From Xenopus tropicalis (lineage: Eukaryota; Chordata; Amphibia; Anura; Pipidae), in NCBI RefSeq assembly GCF_000004195.4, contig NC_030678.2:64227378-64291377 (forward strand): a DNA stretch of 64,000 nt, read 5' to 3'. How positions within the stretch are numbered: position 1 is the first letter of the stretch; every line of letters begins with the position of its first letter. The notes beneath the pieces are model-generated. The model was not told the DNA's origin and did no database searches. It worked only from the letters and a program-made list of their open reading frames with translations. Shown in pieces: positions 44,931-56,779 of this stretch. The position numbers and the translations under genes were made by a program.

Positions 44931-46431
44931 ACCGTATATACTCGAGTATAAGCCGATCCGAATATAAGCCGAGGTACCTAATTTTACCTAAAAAAACTGG
45001 AAAAACTTATTGACTCGAGTATAAGCCTAGGGTGGGAAATGCAGCCGCTATTGCTAAGTTTCAATAATCAAATAAATAATAAAAGGACACTCAGTGTGAC
45101 CCCCTGTAAACTCTTCATAAATATATCATGCTGGCAGCTGCAGATTAGGGAAAGGTGGATGGAGGACCCTTTCACTCTCCTGCCTTGAAGAGTTACAGCA
45201 CTGCTGCTAAAAAAAAAAAACCGAAAAAAGAAAGAAAAATGCAACAGCAGCAGACAAAAGCAATGCTTTTTTAAAAAGAATATGTAGTTTTTTTTATGTT
45301 ATAATGTAAAAAAATACCTTATTATCAGTAGGTATTTCTTTAACTATTGGTAGAAGCACTGACAGGATTGTACCACTAGCAGTCATTGATTTTAAAAACT
45401 TCACTTCACCCACAAATGCTCTTTTTGTGCCAGCTAAAATCACATTTACTGGAGGGTGCCCATTACCCCTGCACTCTTAATAATATGTTTTAACTTCCTT
45501 TAAAACCATTTGTAAGTGGTATTTATGTGGAGTATGTGCCCAGAGGTGATGCAGTAATGTTTAAATGAAACGTGTCCCAGGAATGGCAGTCCCTCTCTTA
45601 ATCAGCTAAAATAACTCTGCAGCATATGAATTTGTAGATAAAAGAACAACCTTGTTCCAGGGATTGCCATTAATTCTTTTAGTTTCCACCTTTTGATGCA
45701 CCTCCAACTTTTAAGATCCTACAGTTATGCTTATGCCATAGCAAACTATTTCTTGCTTATATCTGAGAATGATATCTCCTGGACTCACCATCAAGATGTT
45801 TTTTTTTTCAGTACACCTGAACACACGACTCAGTGTTGCTAGCCAAAGCATGATTCGCTCCTTTAATGTATCGATGCCGCTACAGCCCTTCAATGGAGTA
45901 GTGGTCGGCAAAGTGCGGCTCGTGAGCCACCAGCGTCTCTTTTACCAGTGAAAGTTGGCTCTTTCAGGTTGGGCTGTCACGGATCGCATTTTCCGGTGCC
46001 TTAGCAACGATAAGCCGGGAGACACGCTGCGCTACAGGAGACGCGCTGTGTCAGGAGACGTGCTATGTAACATGTGACGCGCTACTGCTACTCTATTAGA
46101 CACGCTGCGCCTACGCTACTCTGTTAAACGCGCTTCCAAGAGACGCGCTAAAATTCTGATATGCTAGCAGCCAGATGAGTGAGTATTAGAGGGGAATTTT
46201 ACAGGCCACTGTATTATATTTGCGGTCATACGACTGGCTCACTCACTTAAAGTGTAACGCATGTACGCATTTTCACGGGCGGGGGGGAGGGGGTGTCGTG
46301 CGATGAATATGGATGCCAGCAAGTAACAAGTTAGATCTTCAAATCCATATACTCGAGTATAAGCCGAGGGTTCATTTTTTAGCACATTTTTGGTGCTGAA
46401 AAACTCGGCTTATACTCGAGTATATACGGTA
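44931..46431. mobile_element. CCGTATATACTCGAG-type element, long copy
   Basis: Left accgtatatactcgagtata agcc, right ggcttatactcgagtatata cggt, a 24-base near-perfect inverted repeat. The right side also has the hairpin ttagcacatttttggtgctgaa. About 1.2 kb of unrelated sequence (45065-46340) lies inside, including a possible hAT left end at 45897 (agtggtcggcaaagtgcggc tcgtgagcc). Confidence 0.75.
45897..46330. mobile_element. Possible hAT-type fragment inside the long element
   Basis: agtggtcggcaaagtgcggc and tcgtgagcc resemble the left end of many hAT elements (cagnggtcggcaacctgcgg...). The following 46000-46150 repeats gagacgcgct-like decamers. No right end recognised. Confidence 0.4.
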
Positions 46432-46789
46432 CATTTTCTGAAATGACCCACTTTTAATAAAGTCATGCTGATTATTCAAATAAATCTCCACAGGTGTCAA
46501 ATTTATGGGCCTATTACTGCCAGGCTGAGACCATAATCCCTTTTTAAATATCAGAAATACATCAGCTTTCCTCCAATCCATAGGTGCCATTCTAGACAAA
46601 AGAGAGTCTAAGAAAATCAGAGAGAGAAGCCTAACTAAAAACTTAGATCTAAGTTCCTGGGGATGTATTCCAACTGACCCTGGTGCCTTGTCCACAAAAA
46701 TTTTGGGTTAAGTTTTAAGTACCATACCCTGCATGAACCACTGACTAGACTAAGCTTAGATATATCTATGTTGGTCGTCGAACTCTTAG

Positions 46790-47025
46790 GGCTGTAGCAG
46801 ATGGGGGCTGACTAGTCGCCCGCAACAAGGGAAATACCATCCCACCGGCGAGTATATAAATCGCTGGTGGGATGGCATATGTGGCACCGCGATTTCCCCG
46901 AAATCCTCTCAAGACAACTTTCGTGATTTCCCTGCCGGTGGGATGGAATTTCGGGGAGACTAGTCGCCCGCGACAAGGGAGATTTGTCGTGGGCGACTAG
47001 TCTCCCTGTCTGCCACAGCCCTTAC
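46790..47025. mobile_element. Palindromic MITE (TAGGGCTGTAGCAGATGGGG ends)
   Basis: Left tagggctgtagcagatgggg, right tgtctgccacagccctta; inner agtcgcccgcaacaaggg and gtcgtgggcgactagtctcc, with catcccaccggcgag / gccggtgggatgg in the middle. Non-coding. Confidence 0.75.
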
Positions 47026-47745
47026 TCCTCAATTGTGCACACTCAAACAAACTAATTAAGCCAATTTGCATTCTTTGTATCATTTATAACTACATTGTTA
47101 TCACTAATTTAATGGAGCCACACTCTGTCTGCTTTTTTTTTTTTTTTTTTACTATTTCTATATTCTCTTCATATTCACTTGTGCCACAATCAGCTTATTA
47201 GATTCTATCTTTTGGTTCCTGATTACAGTTTTACAACACTTGTTATAGTGCTTATATTCATTCAACCAAGTTCCCCTGTTCCCTCTGACTTGTAGTTTTA
47301 ATATGCTTTTCTCTTCTTTCCTATTAATTTCTTTACTTTCGAATTAAGCCAACAAGGGTGGTCAGAACAGTAACACCAAAAAATGAAAGTGTTTTAAAGT
47401 AATAAAAATATAATATACTGTTGCCCTGCATTTTCATTTTGTGGTGTTACAGCCATAACTGATTCTAAATACTTAATATGATGTCAGGTGCTGTAATAGA
47501 GGACTACACCTGCCACAGGGTTCATTAACATATGTAAAATTAATTACCAGCAGCACACTGAAAAAATTGAAGTGTTGAAAACCTTTATTCAGCCCCCCCA
47601 AAAAAAAAACATACAAGAAAGGCAACATTTTGGGTGGACAGGGAGGGCGAGAAACATTACCCTTCTAGTATGTTTTTGGGTTGAATAAATTTTTGCAGCA
47701 ATTCAATTTCTACAGTGTGCAGCTGGTAATTCTTTTTTATTATTC
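47026..47745. repeat. T2 remnant and a short inverted-repeat element
   Basis: 47364-47450 is a T2 MITE reduced to its two ends (acagtaacaccaaaaaatga, ttgtggtgttac). 47540-47745 is an inverted repeat: attaccagcagcacactg ... cagtgtgcagctggtaatt with ttgaaaacctttattcagcc / ggttgaataaatttttgcag nearer the centre. The rest is unassigned, with a T run at 47131-47150. Confidence 0.55.
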
Positions 47746-49149
47746 ACAATTTCTTTTGTGTTTAAGCAGAAACAATAACACCCAATCTGTTCTAAACAAC
47801 TTAATTTAAGAAGCTAAAATTTACCTTTCATAGTCTTTGTTGCCCCAGAGTACATTTGCTTTTTGCAACAAACATTAAATAAGATAACATTATGGTCATT
47901 ATTATCCCAGGGGTTCTACTACTTTCACATTTGCTATATGTTTTGGGTTGTTAGATGATTATATGATTTCTGGATCTACATTTTGAATTATACATACATA
48001 TAGAAGTACACCAAAACACACTATATCACAACCAGTGTCTGGCTGGGGTACCTGGGATCTTCCAGAACCTTAAGACCCCCCTGAATACTTGAAAAAGTCC
48101 ACTGGTTACATATCAAAGTACAAATTTGTATTTGTAATATAGAACAACATTAACAAACAAACATTAATGTTAGTGATAGCAATAGCAGTAGAAGGTGGCT
48201 GTGAAGTCAGCATATCCACCTGCATTACAAAGGCTAAGCTCCTAGTCTCAGAGTAAAAATTTTCACAAGACTTTTTTTCCAAAAAAATTAAGAACTAGAA
48301 AAAAAAAAAAAAAAGACTAATGTAACACACAATATATTCCCGCTGGCAAGAATGTCCGCCACAGCTTACCATGGTGCCCAATGACGTATGGAGGTGCAGG
48401 TGTGCATTTCCAGGCTAAAAGTAAGACTCACACCTTCCCCAAAGTGAAAAGTGCTCCCATGACCAATTATGCATAAATCCCATTAAATGATGTATGTACA
48501 CAGATATTTCTCCAAAAACAAATGAAAGGCAGGCACTCTGGAACTCAAAAAAATTGTCAATAGTAGCTCAAAAAGTTGATGTAAAATTAAAAAGTTTATT
48601 ATAACTTACACATAATGCTTACAAATCCTTACACGCTTCGTTCTCAAAGGTACTTAGTCATAGGCTACAGCATGCCTTTCATTTGTTTTTGAATTTCCTG
48701 ATTTGCATCCCTCAAGCTGAAGGTCTGGGGCATAAGCACCTGGACCCTCATTTAACACGGGTAAAAATTCTACCTCAACCACTTAAAGAGTTTTGTACCT
48801 ATTTGATTTTGCACAGATCTCCCATGAGAATAATAGCAGAAAATTCACTACATGTGATATTAGCCTAATGCCACACCTATCAAGTCAGCTTGTTTTGCCA
48901 TCTGCAATTTTTCATATGCTGAAAACATCCCAAATGATATTTCATAACCAACCAAAATATTTGGTAACAGTAAGCAAAAGTGAGTTTGCTGACATTTTCA
49001 CACAAATCCTGTTCACAGTACAGTAAAAAAAAGTATATATTAAAATATTCAAAATTCTTCAAATGCCTATGTGCAACACAGGCCCAACACTTTAATAGGT
49101 TAAAAGATAGGAATCAAAATGCAAACAAAAAATTACGTCTGAAACTGAC
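47746..49149. other. Intron, nearly featureless
   Basis: Only a 19-base inverted repeat stands out: caaaaacaaatgaaaggca near 48515 and tgcctttcatttgtttttg near 48674. Includes the donor side of the exon at 49150. Confidence 0.45.
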
Positions 49150-49306
49150 CTGCTCGTTCACTTTGGCATGGGAAGGACCATGGTGGATTAAAAGCCGAAC
49201 AATGTGAGCATCTCCTTTCCAGGCTGCAAGATGCAAGGGGAAGCAGCCTTTACAGTCAGCAATATTTGTAACAGCCTCGTTTCTCAAGAGAATTTCCACA
49301 ACATCC
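49150..49306 (-). CDS. anks1a: anks1a, ankyrin exon 2 of 4 visible
   Basis: Seen: 157 bases, acceptor tattttcccag, donor gtcagt. One base completes the Lys begun in the previous exon, then 52 codons follow, ending on a whole Gln codon (phase 0). The protein runs [20 protein letters not shown], then [20 protein letters not shown], then [12 protein letters not shown]: the second helix of ankyrin repeat 1 and a full repeat 2 with the TPLHxAA-type signature seen as [11 protein letters not shown]. No stop or frameshift, so it is under constraint. Known: ankyrin repeats of ANKS1A are protein-interaction surfaces. Odd: a Penelope-like retroelement terminus ends about 54 bases upstream of this acceptor, very close to where a branch point would sit. 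Confidence 0.93.
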
Positions 49307-49469
49307 CTGGGAAAATAAGTATATTTGTTTATTAATAATGCAGAAAAATTATGTCTATGAAGGTTTTCATTAATCCAGGTCATGGTATGTCTAATATAAA
49401 TAAATCGGGAGCAATTGGACTTCCTCCATTAGACTTCCCATACCAATCAGTTGAACTGAAGAAGTTGCC

Positions 49470-49489
49470 CTGATGAGTAGTGAAATGTC
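49470..49489 (+). ncRNA. Hammerhead-ribozyme-like core, left terminal repeat
   Basis: CTGATGAGTAGTGAAATGTC, preceded by gaactgaagaagttgcc. It has both conserved boxes (CUGAUGA and GAAA) with an extremely short stem II and a minimal stem III (AUGU instead of the ACGU of related copies). Penelope-like elements are known to carry minimal hammerhead motifs in their terminal repeats. Activity is not shown. Confidence 0.45.
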
Positions 49490-49876
49490 TTTAATAATAA
49501 CTCAGCAAGTCCAGTTGCTCAAATAAAGATTAAAAGTCCTGCCATAGCTTTCATTGTTATCAGTGGGTACTCATCAACTGGTAACAGACCCCGTGCTGGC
49601 TGTACACATTTCCAATTCAAGTACAGATAACCCGGAGAGTACATATGTTCTCAGTGAAACAGTGTAATTTTATTGAGACATCACAACACTACATGTTTCG
49701 GCTAACAGCCTTCCTCAGGTGCATACACAAGTGACATAAGCAAACAGAATAAATACCCTGCACCCCACCAACAAGTTTCACCAGCTCCATAGTGTGGCCA
49801 GGTGTATAGGTTATCATGAGGAGAAAGTGTACTGCCATCTAGTGGCCTACCCTTAAGTTACACCTTGGTAACAATA

Positions 49877-50024
49877 TACCGTATATACTCGAGTATAAGT
49901 CGATCCGAGTATCCAGGAGCGCAGAACGTAAACTACCGTATATACTCGAGTATAAGTCAAGGGTGCCTTTTTAAGCACATTATTGGTACTGAAAATCTAG
50001 GCTTATACTCGAGTATATACGGTA
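49877..50024. mobile_element. CCGTATATACTCGAG-type element, short copy plus partial copy
   Basis: A partial left end (accgtatatactcgagtata) is followed at about 49936 by a complete hairpin copy ending gtatatacggta. It splits the left Penelope terminal repeat between caccttg and attaagagg. Confidence 0.75.
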
Positions 50025-50927
50025 CCATTAAGAGGTCAGTTATAATACAAATACATTGTATACAATGTTAGCAACAAATGTAAAAGGAAAAGCCATTTCC
50101 TCCTTTTTTCACATGTAAAGGAGTTTAAGTTTAAACTTAAAGTAAAACTGAAAACGTGTTTCCCTGAGGAAAAGAAACTGACCACTAGCCAAGATCTAGG
50201 TGTTAAATTGAAACCTAAAAGTAACTTTGTACCAGACATTACATATGAAGCTCTATCTGTCTTTGAACGTATTGTCACACATGAGGCTGAAAATTTGTGG
50301 GAAAAGTTTAACCACAAAACACAATCTTACTAAAACAGACAGACAGGCAACACATTCCCTACAGAACAATAGGGATATAGTAATTAAAAAAGCTGATAAA
50401 GGCGGTGCAACTGTTATCTTGAATAGAGATGCACTCTCACAACTCAATAACTTGAAACACATTTACAAACTGACCCTACTTGGGACATAAAGAGAAAAGT
50501 AGACTTTTGCATAAGTTCTGCTTTTGAGTCAAGCACAATTGACAAAAAGACTATGGAATTACTAACAGTTACACATCCACGAATACCAGTATTTTACCTT
50601 CTGCCCAAAATACATAAAAAAACATCGACCAGGGTGCCCGATTGTGCCAGGGGTTGGATCAATTTTACAGCCACTCTCTCAATTTGTGGACATACACTTA
50701 CAAGAAATTGTGAAATGTATACCCCAATGCTTGTGTGACACCACTGACTTTCTCTGTAAATTGCAGAGTATAGGACAAATTTCCCCTGACTAGCTTTTAT
50801 GCAGCATAGATGTACAGTCACTATATACAGTGGATATAAAAAGTCTACACACCCCTGATAAAATGTCAGGTTCCTGTGCTGTACAAAAATGAGACAAAGA
50901 TAAATCCTTTCAGAACTTTTTCCATCT

Positions 50928-51341
50928 TTAAAGGAACAGTAACACCAAAAAATGAAAGTGTATAAAAGTAATAACAATATAATGTACTGTTGCCCTGCAT
51001 TGCTACAACTGGTTTGTTTGCCTCAGAAAGACTACTATAGTTTATATAAGTTAGCTGCTGTGTAGCCATGGGGGCAGCCATTCAAAGGAGAAAAGGCACA
51101 GGTTACTTAGAAGATAACAGATAAACCCCCATTATATGGGGCTTATCTACTAGTTATCTGCTATCTAACCTGTGCCTTTTCTCCTTTTTTCCAGCTTGAA
51201 TGGCTGCCCCCATGGCTACACAGCAGCTTATTTATATAGTAGCTTTTCTGTAGCAAAAACACCAGTTTTTTGCAGAGCAACAGCACATTATATTTTAATT
51301 ACTTTAAAACACTTTAATTTTTGATGTTACTGTGCCTTTAA
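50928..51341. mobile_element. T2-type MITE inside the Tc1-like element
   Basis: TTAAAGGAACAGTAACACC to GATGTTACTGTGCCTTTAA; without it the host reads tccatctTTAAtgtgaccta, the sequence seen at 20341-20350 in complement and 19066-19085 in the sister Tc1 copy. Confidence 0.88.
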
Positions 51342-51488
51342 TGTGACCTATAAACTGTACCACTCAATTGAAAAACAAACTGAAATCTTTTAGGTGGAGA
51401 GAAGAAAACCAAAAAAACTAAAATAATGTGGTTGCATAAGTGTGCACACCCTTAAACTAATACTTTGTTGAAGCACCTTTTGATTTTA

Positions 51489-52437
<949 letters not shown>

Positions 52438-52958
52438 GATGCGACTAAAATAATGTCAGGAAAGACCAACTAGAGCAGCTGAACTTTATTTGTGATTAAT
52501 CAGAGGCACTTTAAATGATGGCAGGTGTATGCTGACTCCTATTTAACATGATTTTGAATGTGATTGCTTAATTCTGAACACAGCTACATCCCCAGTTAGA
52601 AGAGGGTGTGCACACTTATGCAACCACATTATTTTCGTTTTTTTGGTTTTCTTCCCTCCACCTAAAAGTTTGTTTTTCAATTGAGTGGTACAGTTTATAG
52701 GTCACATTAAAGGTGGAAAAAGTTCTGAAATGATTTGTCTCATTTTTGTACAGCACAGGAACCTGACATTTTACCAGGGGTGTGTAGACTTTTTATATCC
52801 ACTGTACATCTATACCACATGAGGAAGGCATGCATTACATTGAGGAAGCATTACTTAATACCAATACCCCACACTCGATGGTGTTCTTCCTCATGGAATT
52901 ACTATGCTTTGTCCTAAAATTCAATTACTTTCGCTTTGAGAAGGACTTCTATGTCCAA

Positions 52959-53417
52959 GGGGCTGATTTACTTACCCACGAACGGGTCGAATGGAGTCCG
53001 ATTGCGTTTTTTTCGTAATGATCGGTACTTTGCGATTTTTTCGTATGTTTTGCGATTTTTTCGGATTCTTTACGAATTTTTCGGATCCAATACGATTTTT
53101 GCGTAAAAACGCGAGTTTTCCTATCCATTGCGAAAGTTGCGTAAAAAGTTGCGCATTTTGCGTAGCGTTAAAACTTACGCGAAAAGTTGCGCATTTTTCG
53201 CGTAAGTTTTAACGCTACGCAAAATGCGCAACTTTTTACGCAACTTTCGTAATGGATACGAAAAACTCGCGTTTTTACGCAAAAATCGTATTGGATCCGA
53301 AAAATTCGTACAGAATCCGAAAAAATCGCAAAACGTACGAAAAAGTCGCAAAATATTCGTTTTCAAGTCGGAACTTTTCCAATTCGGGTCGGATTCGTGG
53401 GTTAGTAAATCAGCCCC
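52959..53417. mobile_element. Large palindromic MITE (ggggctgatttact ends)
   Basis: Nearly perfect palindrome over 459 bases: ggggctgatttacttaccca ... gggttagtaaatcagcccc, centre near 53188 (gcgaaaagttgcgcatttttcgc). Flanked by caa on both sides (52956-52958, 53418-53420), a 3-base duplication as made by Harbinger-type transposases. It splits the Penelope reading phrase FYVQ|GTAMG. Overlapping frames on both strands are by-products. Confidence 0.85.
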
Positions 53418-54021
53418 CAAGTATAGGGTACGGCTATGGGCAGTAACCTAGCTACGCCAACATTTTTATGGATTATTTGGAACGTAAACTTGTACTCCAG
53501 AATCCAATATATGGGGAATTCATACACTGTTACTTCATGTGGATGATATCTGTATAATTTGGAAATCAGGTGAAACAAAATTACAGGAATTCCTGGAGTA
53601 TATTAACTCCCAACATGGTTCAATCAAATTCACAGCAGAACACAGTCTACTCGCAAAAAAAAAAAAAAAAAAAGCTGTTAAAAACCCATTACAATCGAGA
53701 ATACCATTTGTCAGTCAATATGGCCCTCTAAGTAAACAACTAGAAAAATTGGTCCTATACCATTGGTCTATTACAAAAAGATCCAATACTGGGTAGGCTT
53801 TGCAAGTCACTACTGCGGATACATTGGTCAAATCAGACCTACTAGGTACAGAAAAACGAACCCGCTTTCTTGGCCCTTCAAAGGAAATGTGTACCTTCCC
53901 TTGCCTAGGAAGCGGTAACTGTAACTCCATTAAAGGTGACTTTATAACACATCTCTTCAAGGCACACAAAATACCTATTAGAGGGTACCACACATGTAAC
54001 TCTGTATCGGTGGTGTATGCG

Positions 54022-54434
54022 TTAAAGGAGAAGGAAAGGCAAAGTCACTTGGGGGTTCCAAAATGTTAGGCACACCAAAGTGACTTTAATCGCCTACCTT
54101 TTACCTAGGGCTGGTGCCCCTTTTAGGAGAAAACAGCACCAGCCCAGGGTACCTGTAGCAAGCGCTTCCTGCTTCGTTTTTCCGGCAAATTCCCGTGGCT
54201 GGCGCATGCGCAGTAGAGTGAAAAGCTGACTTCTCTTTTAGAGTTCGGCATTTTCACTCTACTGCATATGCGTGAGCGAAGCAGGAAGGAGGAAGCGCTG
54301 CAGCTACCCCGGGCTGGTTCGGTTCTCTCCGAACAGGGGCACCAGTCCGGGGTACAACGTAGGCGATTTAAGTTACTTGGGGGTGCCTAACATTTTGGCA
54401 CTCCCAAGTGACTTTGCCTTTCCTTCTCCTTTAA
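54022..54434. mobile_element. T2-type MITE (gcacccccaagtgac subfamily) in GIY-YIG coding sequence
   Basis: TTAAAGGAGAAGGAAAGGC to GCCTTTCCTTCTCCTTTAA. Removing it with one TTAA yields GCGTTAAAATGCCCATG, restoring the VVYALKCPCGKMYIG reading. Confidence 0.9.
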
Positions 54435-54670
54435 AATGCCCATGTGGAAAAATGTACATAGGTCAAACTGCTAGACCTGTCAAAACAAGAATTGTATTTG
54501 TATTATAACTGACCTCTTAATCAAGGTGTAGCTTAAGGGTAGGCCACTAGATGGCAGTACACTTTCTCCTCATGATAACCTATACACCTGGCCACACTAT
54601 GGAGCTCGTGAAACTTGTTGGTGGGGTGCAGGGTATTTATTCTGTTTGCTTATCTCACTTGTGTATGCAC

Positions 54671-54696
54671 CTGAGGAAGGCTGTTAGCCGAAACAT
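54671..54696 (+). ncRNA. Second hammerhead-like phrase in the Penelope terminal repeat
   Basis: CTGAGGA, stem GGCT-GTT-AGCC, then GAAACA. It has the two boxes with a 4-bp stem II, but an extra A precedes the stem so the closing 10.1-11.1 pair is not canonical. The inverted copy is at 49691-49718 (minus). Could be a structured 3' end rather than a ribozyme. Confidence 0.3.
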
Positions 54697-54897
54697 GTAG
54701 TGCTGTGATGTCTCAATAAAATTACACTTACACTGAGAACACATGTACTCTCCGGGTTATCTGTACTTGAATTGGAAATGTGTACGGCCAGCACAGGGTC
54801 TGTTACCTGTTGATGGGTACCCACTGAGAACACTGGAAGCTACAGCAGGACTTTTAATCTTTATTTGAGCAACTAGACTTGCTGAGTTATTATTAAA

Positions 54898-54917
54898 GAC
54901 ATTTCACTACTCATCAG
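54898..54917 (-). ncRNA. Hammerhead-ribozyme-like core, right terminal repeat
   Basis: The minus strand carries the same core CTGATGAGTAGTGAAATGTC as 49470-49489, so the two copies face each other across the element. Upstream gaactgaagaagctgc is conserved as well. Confidence 0.45.
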
Positions 54918-55170
54918 GGCAGCTTCTTCAGTTCAACTGATTGGTATGGGAAGTCTAATCCCAATGGTGCACTGTAACTCTTAAAATTAAGAGGTGACAA
55001 ACTCAGAGAGGTGTGAGACAGGTGTTATTTGTGAGACTTGTGTGCATGGATGTGTAAAGTGTTCAGAAACTCATGAGGATTTTCATCCAACACCGCTGTG
55101 TTTTTCAAATCTAGCAATACACTGAGATAAAAACTGGTACAACAGAAGGATCCAATAAAACCAAAGCAAT

Positions 55171-55750
55171 GTGGTACATGTAGTCTGGTGTGCACCTTTT
55201 AACTTGGGAGATGAAGCAACTGCACACCGAGTGGCTCAGCATATGAGGGTGAATTTTACATGGCAAGACTTAGCTGTCTTTCTACACCTAAAAGACAAGG
55301 GACACTCCTTTGAAAACAGCAATGGTAACATTTTGGACAGAGAAGACCATTGGATTAAACAAGGCAGAAAGGAGGCTATTCATGTTAAGGTAGACAAACC
55401 TTTGACACCACCTGTTCACTACATACAATGCTGTTCTAACATCTGTACCACGGCAGTTTCAGAACACTTAGCACATCAATTTACGCAACTCTCTCAAGTA
55501 ACACCTGCCTCTAGGAGTTGCATGACACCTTTCATAGTAACCCCACTGCTGTCATACACACTGAGTTTTAGTTGTCACCGCTCTAAAGAAGAGTTACAAT
55601 GTGATTGGATGTGATTGGATGAGTGTAGGAATTTATATGCAGAGGACTAACCCTACCATCTGAACTAAAGAAGCTGCTCAGATAAGTAGTAAAACATCTT
55701 CAATGATTACTCAGCAAGCCCAGTGTATTGTCAGAGCTCACCTGGGAGTA
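55171..55750 (+). pseudogene. Second Penelope-like fragment: GIY-YIG C-terminus and terminal repeat
   Basis: Frame from about 55216: ATAHRVAQHMRVNFTWQDLA, HLKDKGHSFENSNGNILDRE, DHWIKQGRKEAIHVKVDKPL, the C-terminal part of a Penelope GIY-YIG protein (usual GHSF..., ILDxExxWxxRGxKEAIYI). The frame stays open through 55614 but ordinary protein ends by about 55450. Then a terminal repeat runs to about 55750 with a worn hammerhead-like phrase CAGATAAGTAGTAAAACATC (55679-55698). The RT part is missing; 54960-55170 contains non-coding Penelope-type sequence. Confidence 0.78.
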
Positions 55751-55886
55751 TATAATCCTCATATGGTCATTTCATGGAATACTTTGGGGATTTATTTAAA
55801 TTACAAAGCGGTAAACATATATACACTTACACATCAAAAAGGTAAAAAAAACAAAAGGTAAGGCAAGAGAGAGAGAAAAAGTGAGA

Positions 55887-56348
55887 TTAGAATAGTGACT
55901 GCTGAGTGGGGATGTGGCTATTGGTTGTAATGCAAGAAATGTATGGGCAATATATCTCGATAAACAGAAGACTGTTTGAACAGAAGACTTGAGGAAACTT
56001 GCAACAATAGAGTTGTTCGTGTTTTTGAGGGATAACTGCAACAATGCTAGTTATCAGGGACATAACAATGGAGGATTGGGTCCTCCCAGAGAAAAAAAAA
56101 AAGTCTAGACTCCCTGCATAAAATTGCAGGTGACCTGCAACAGGAACAAATCGAGGCTCACCAGAAACCATCACTTCCCCCAACTGGATACACACCTTGG
56201 AGTTAGATAACCCCTGCACAAAACCAAAATCAGGGGTCATCAGTGATATAACGTTTGCGGCTGTAACGTCTGCTTCCTCCATAGTTATGCCATTGCTAGC
56301 TACTAATAATTGGTGGTAACCTTTATAAGGGTCATGACATACGGGCAC
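55887..56348 (-). other. Open frame of 153 codons, not recognised
   Basis: Minus strand, MPVCHDPYKGYHQLLVASNG, ITMEEADVTAANVISLMTPD, FGFVQGLSNSKVCIQLGEVM, VSGEPRFVPVAGHLQFYAGS, then low-complexity Phe run and Ser/Ile-rich end. The first 85 codons have normal amino-acid balance and extend upstream in frame to FSRGDK. I recognise no family. It may be a retroelement remnant or chance; no splice sites fit convincingly apart from a tgtgcag within. Confidence 0.25.
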
Positions 56349-56779
56349 TTTATCACCTCTGGAAAATCAACTCTCTGTCGGGGTAACATAGTGACAGGCT
56401 GAAAAATAACACGTCAATCAAGTTCAAACTTTTATGCCTATACATAACCTGCCTAACTGCTAGCTGATAGGAAGGAAGGCAAAAATCCCATTCCAAAGTC
56501 TTTCTAATTTGCAGCAGAGGGAAAAAAAATCATGATTCTAAGAAGGCTATCAGGCCAGTCCAGAGATATCACATATAACCCTGTATTCCCGTAAAAAAAA
56601 GCCATCCAACTGCATTTTGAAGCTACAGTAGGTCCCCACTGAATTAAAGCTGAAAGTCTGCACTTCAACTGCATCTGAGTTGTTTCATTTAAAATTCATT
56701 GTGGTAATGTACAGAACCAAAATTAGAAAAAAGTTGTCTCTGTCCAAATATTTATGGACCTAACTGTATATAATGTATC
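56349..56779. other. Intron, nothing recognised
   Basis: No exon or repeat family recognised. Confidence 0.4.

Larger units (their letters stand above)
44690..46740 (-). pseudogene. CR1-like reverse transcriptase N-terminal half, split by a 1.5-kb element
   Basis: Minus strand: 46695-46432 gives DKAPGSVGIHPQELRSKFLV, MAPMDWRKADVFLIFKKG and SNRPINLTPVEIYL (the NYRPISLTS motif, mutated). After the inserted element, 44930-44700 continues with DYGVAEDFIYLDFSKIFDTV PHKPLL and more. It joins in the right order when 44931-46431 is removed. Not functional. Confidence 0.8.

Noticed and set aside
52991..53451. Overlapping frames on both strands across 53.0-53.45 kb
   Set aside because: They lie in a palindromic MITE; the same peptides appear on both strands because the arms are complements.
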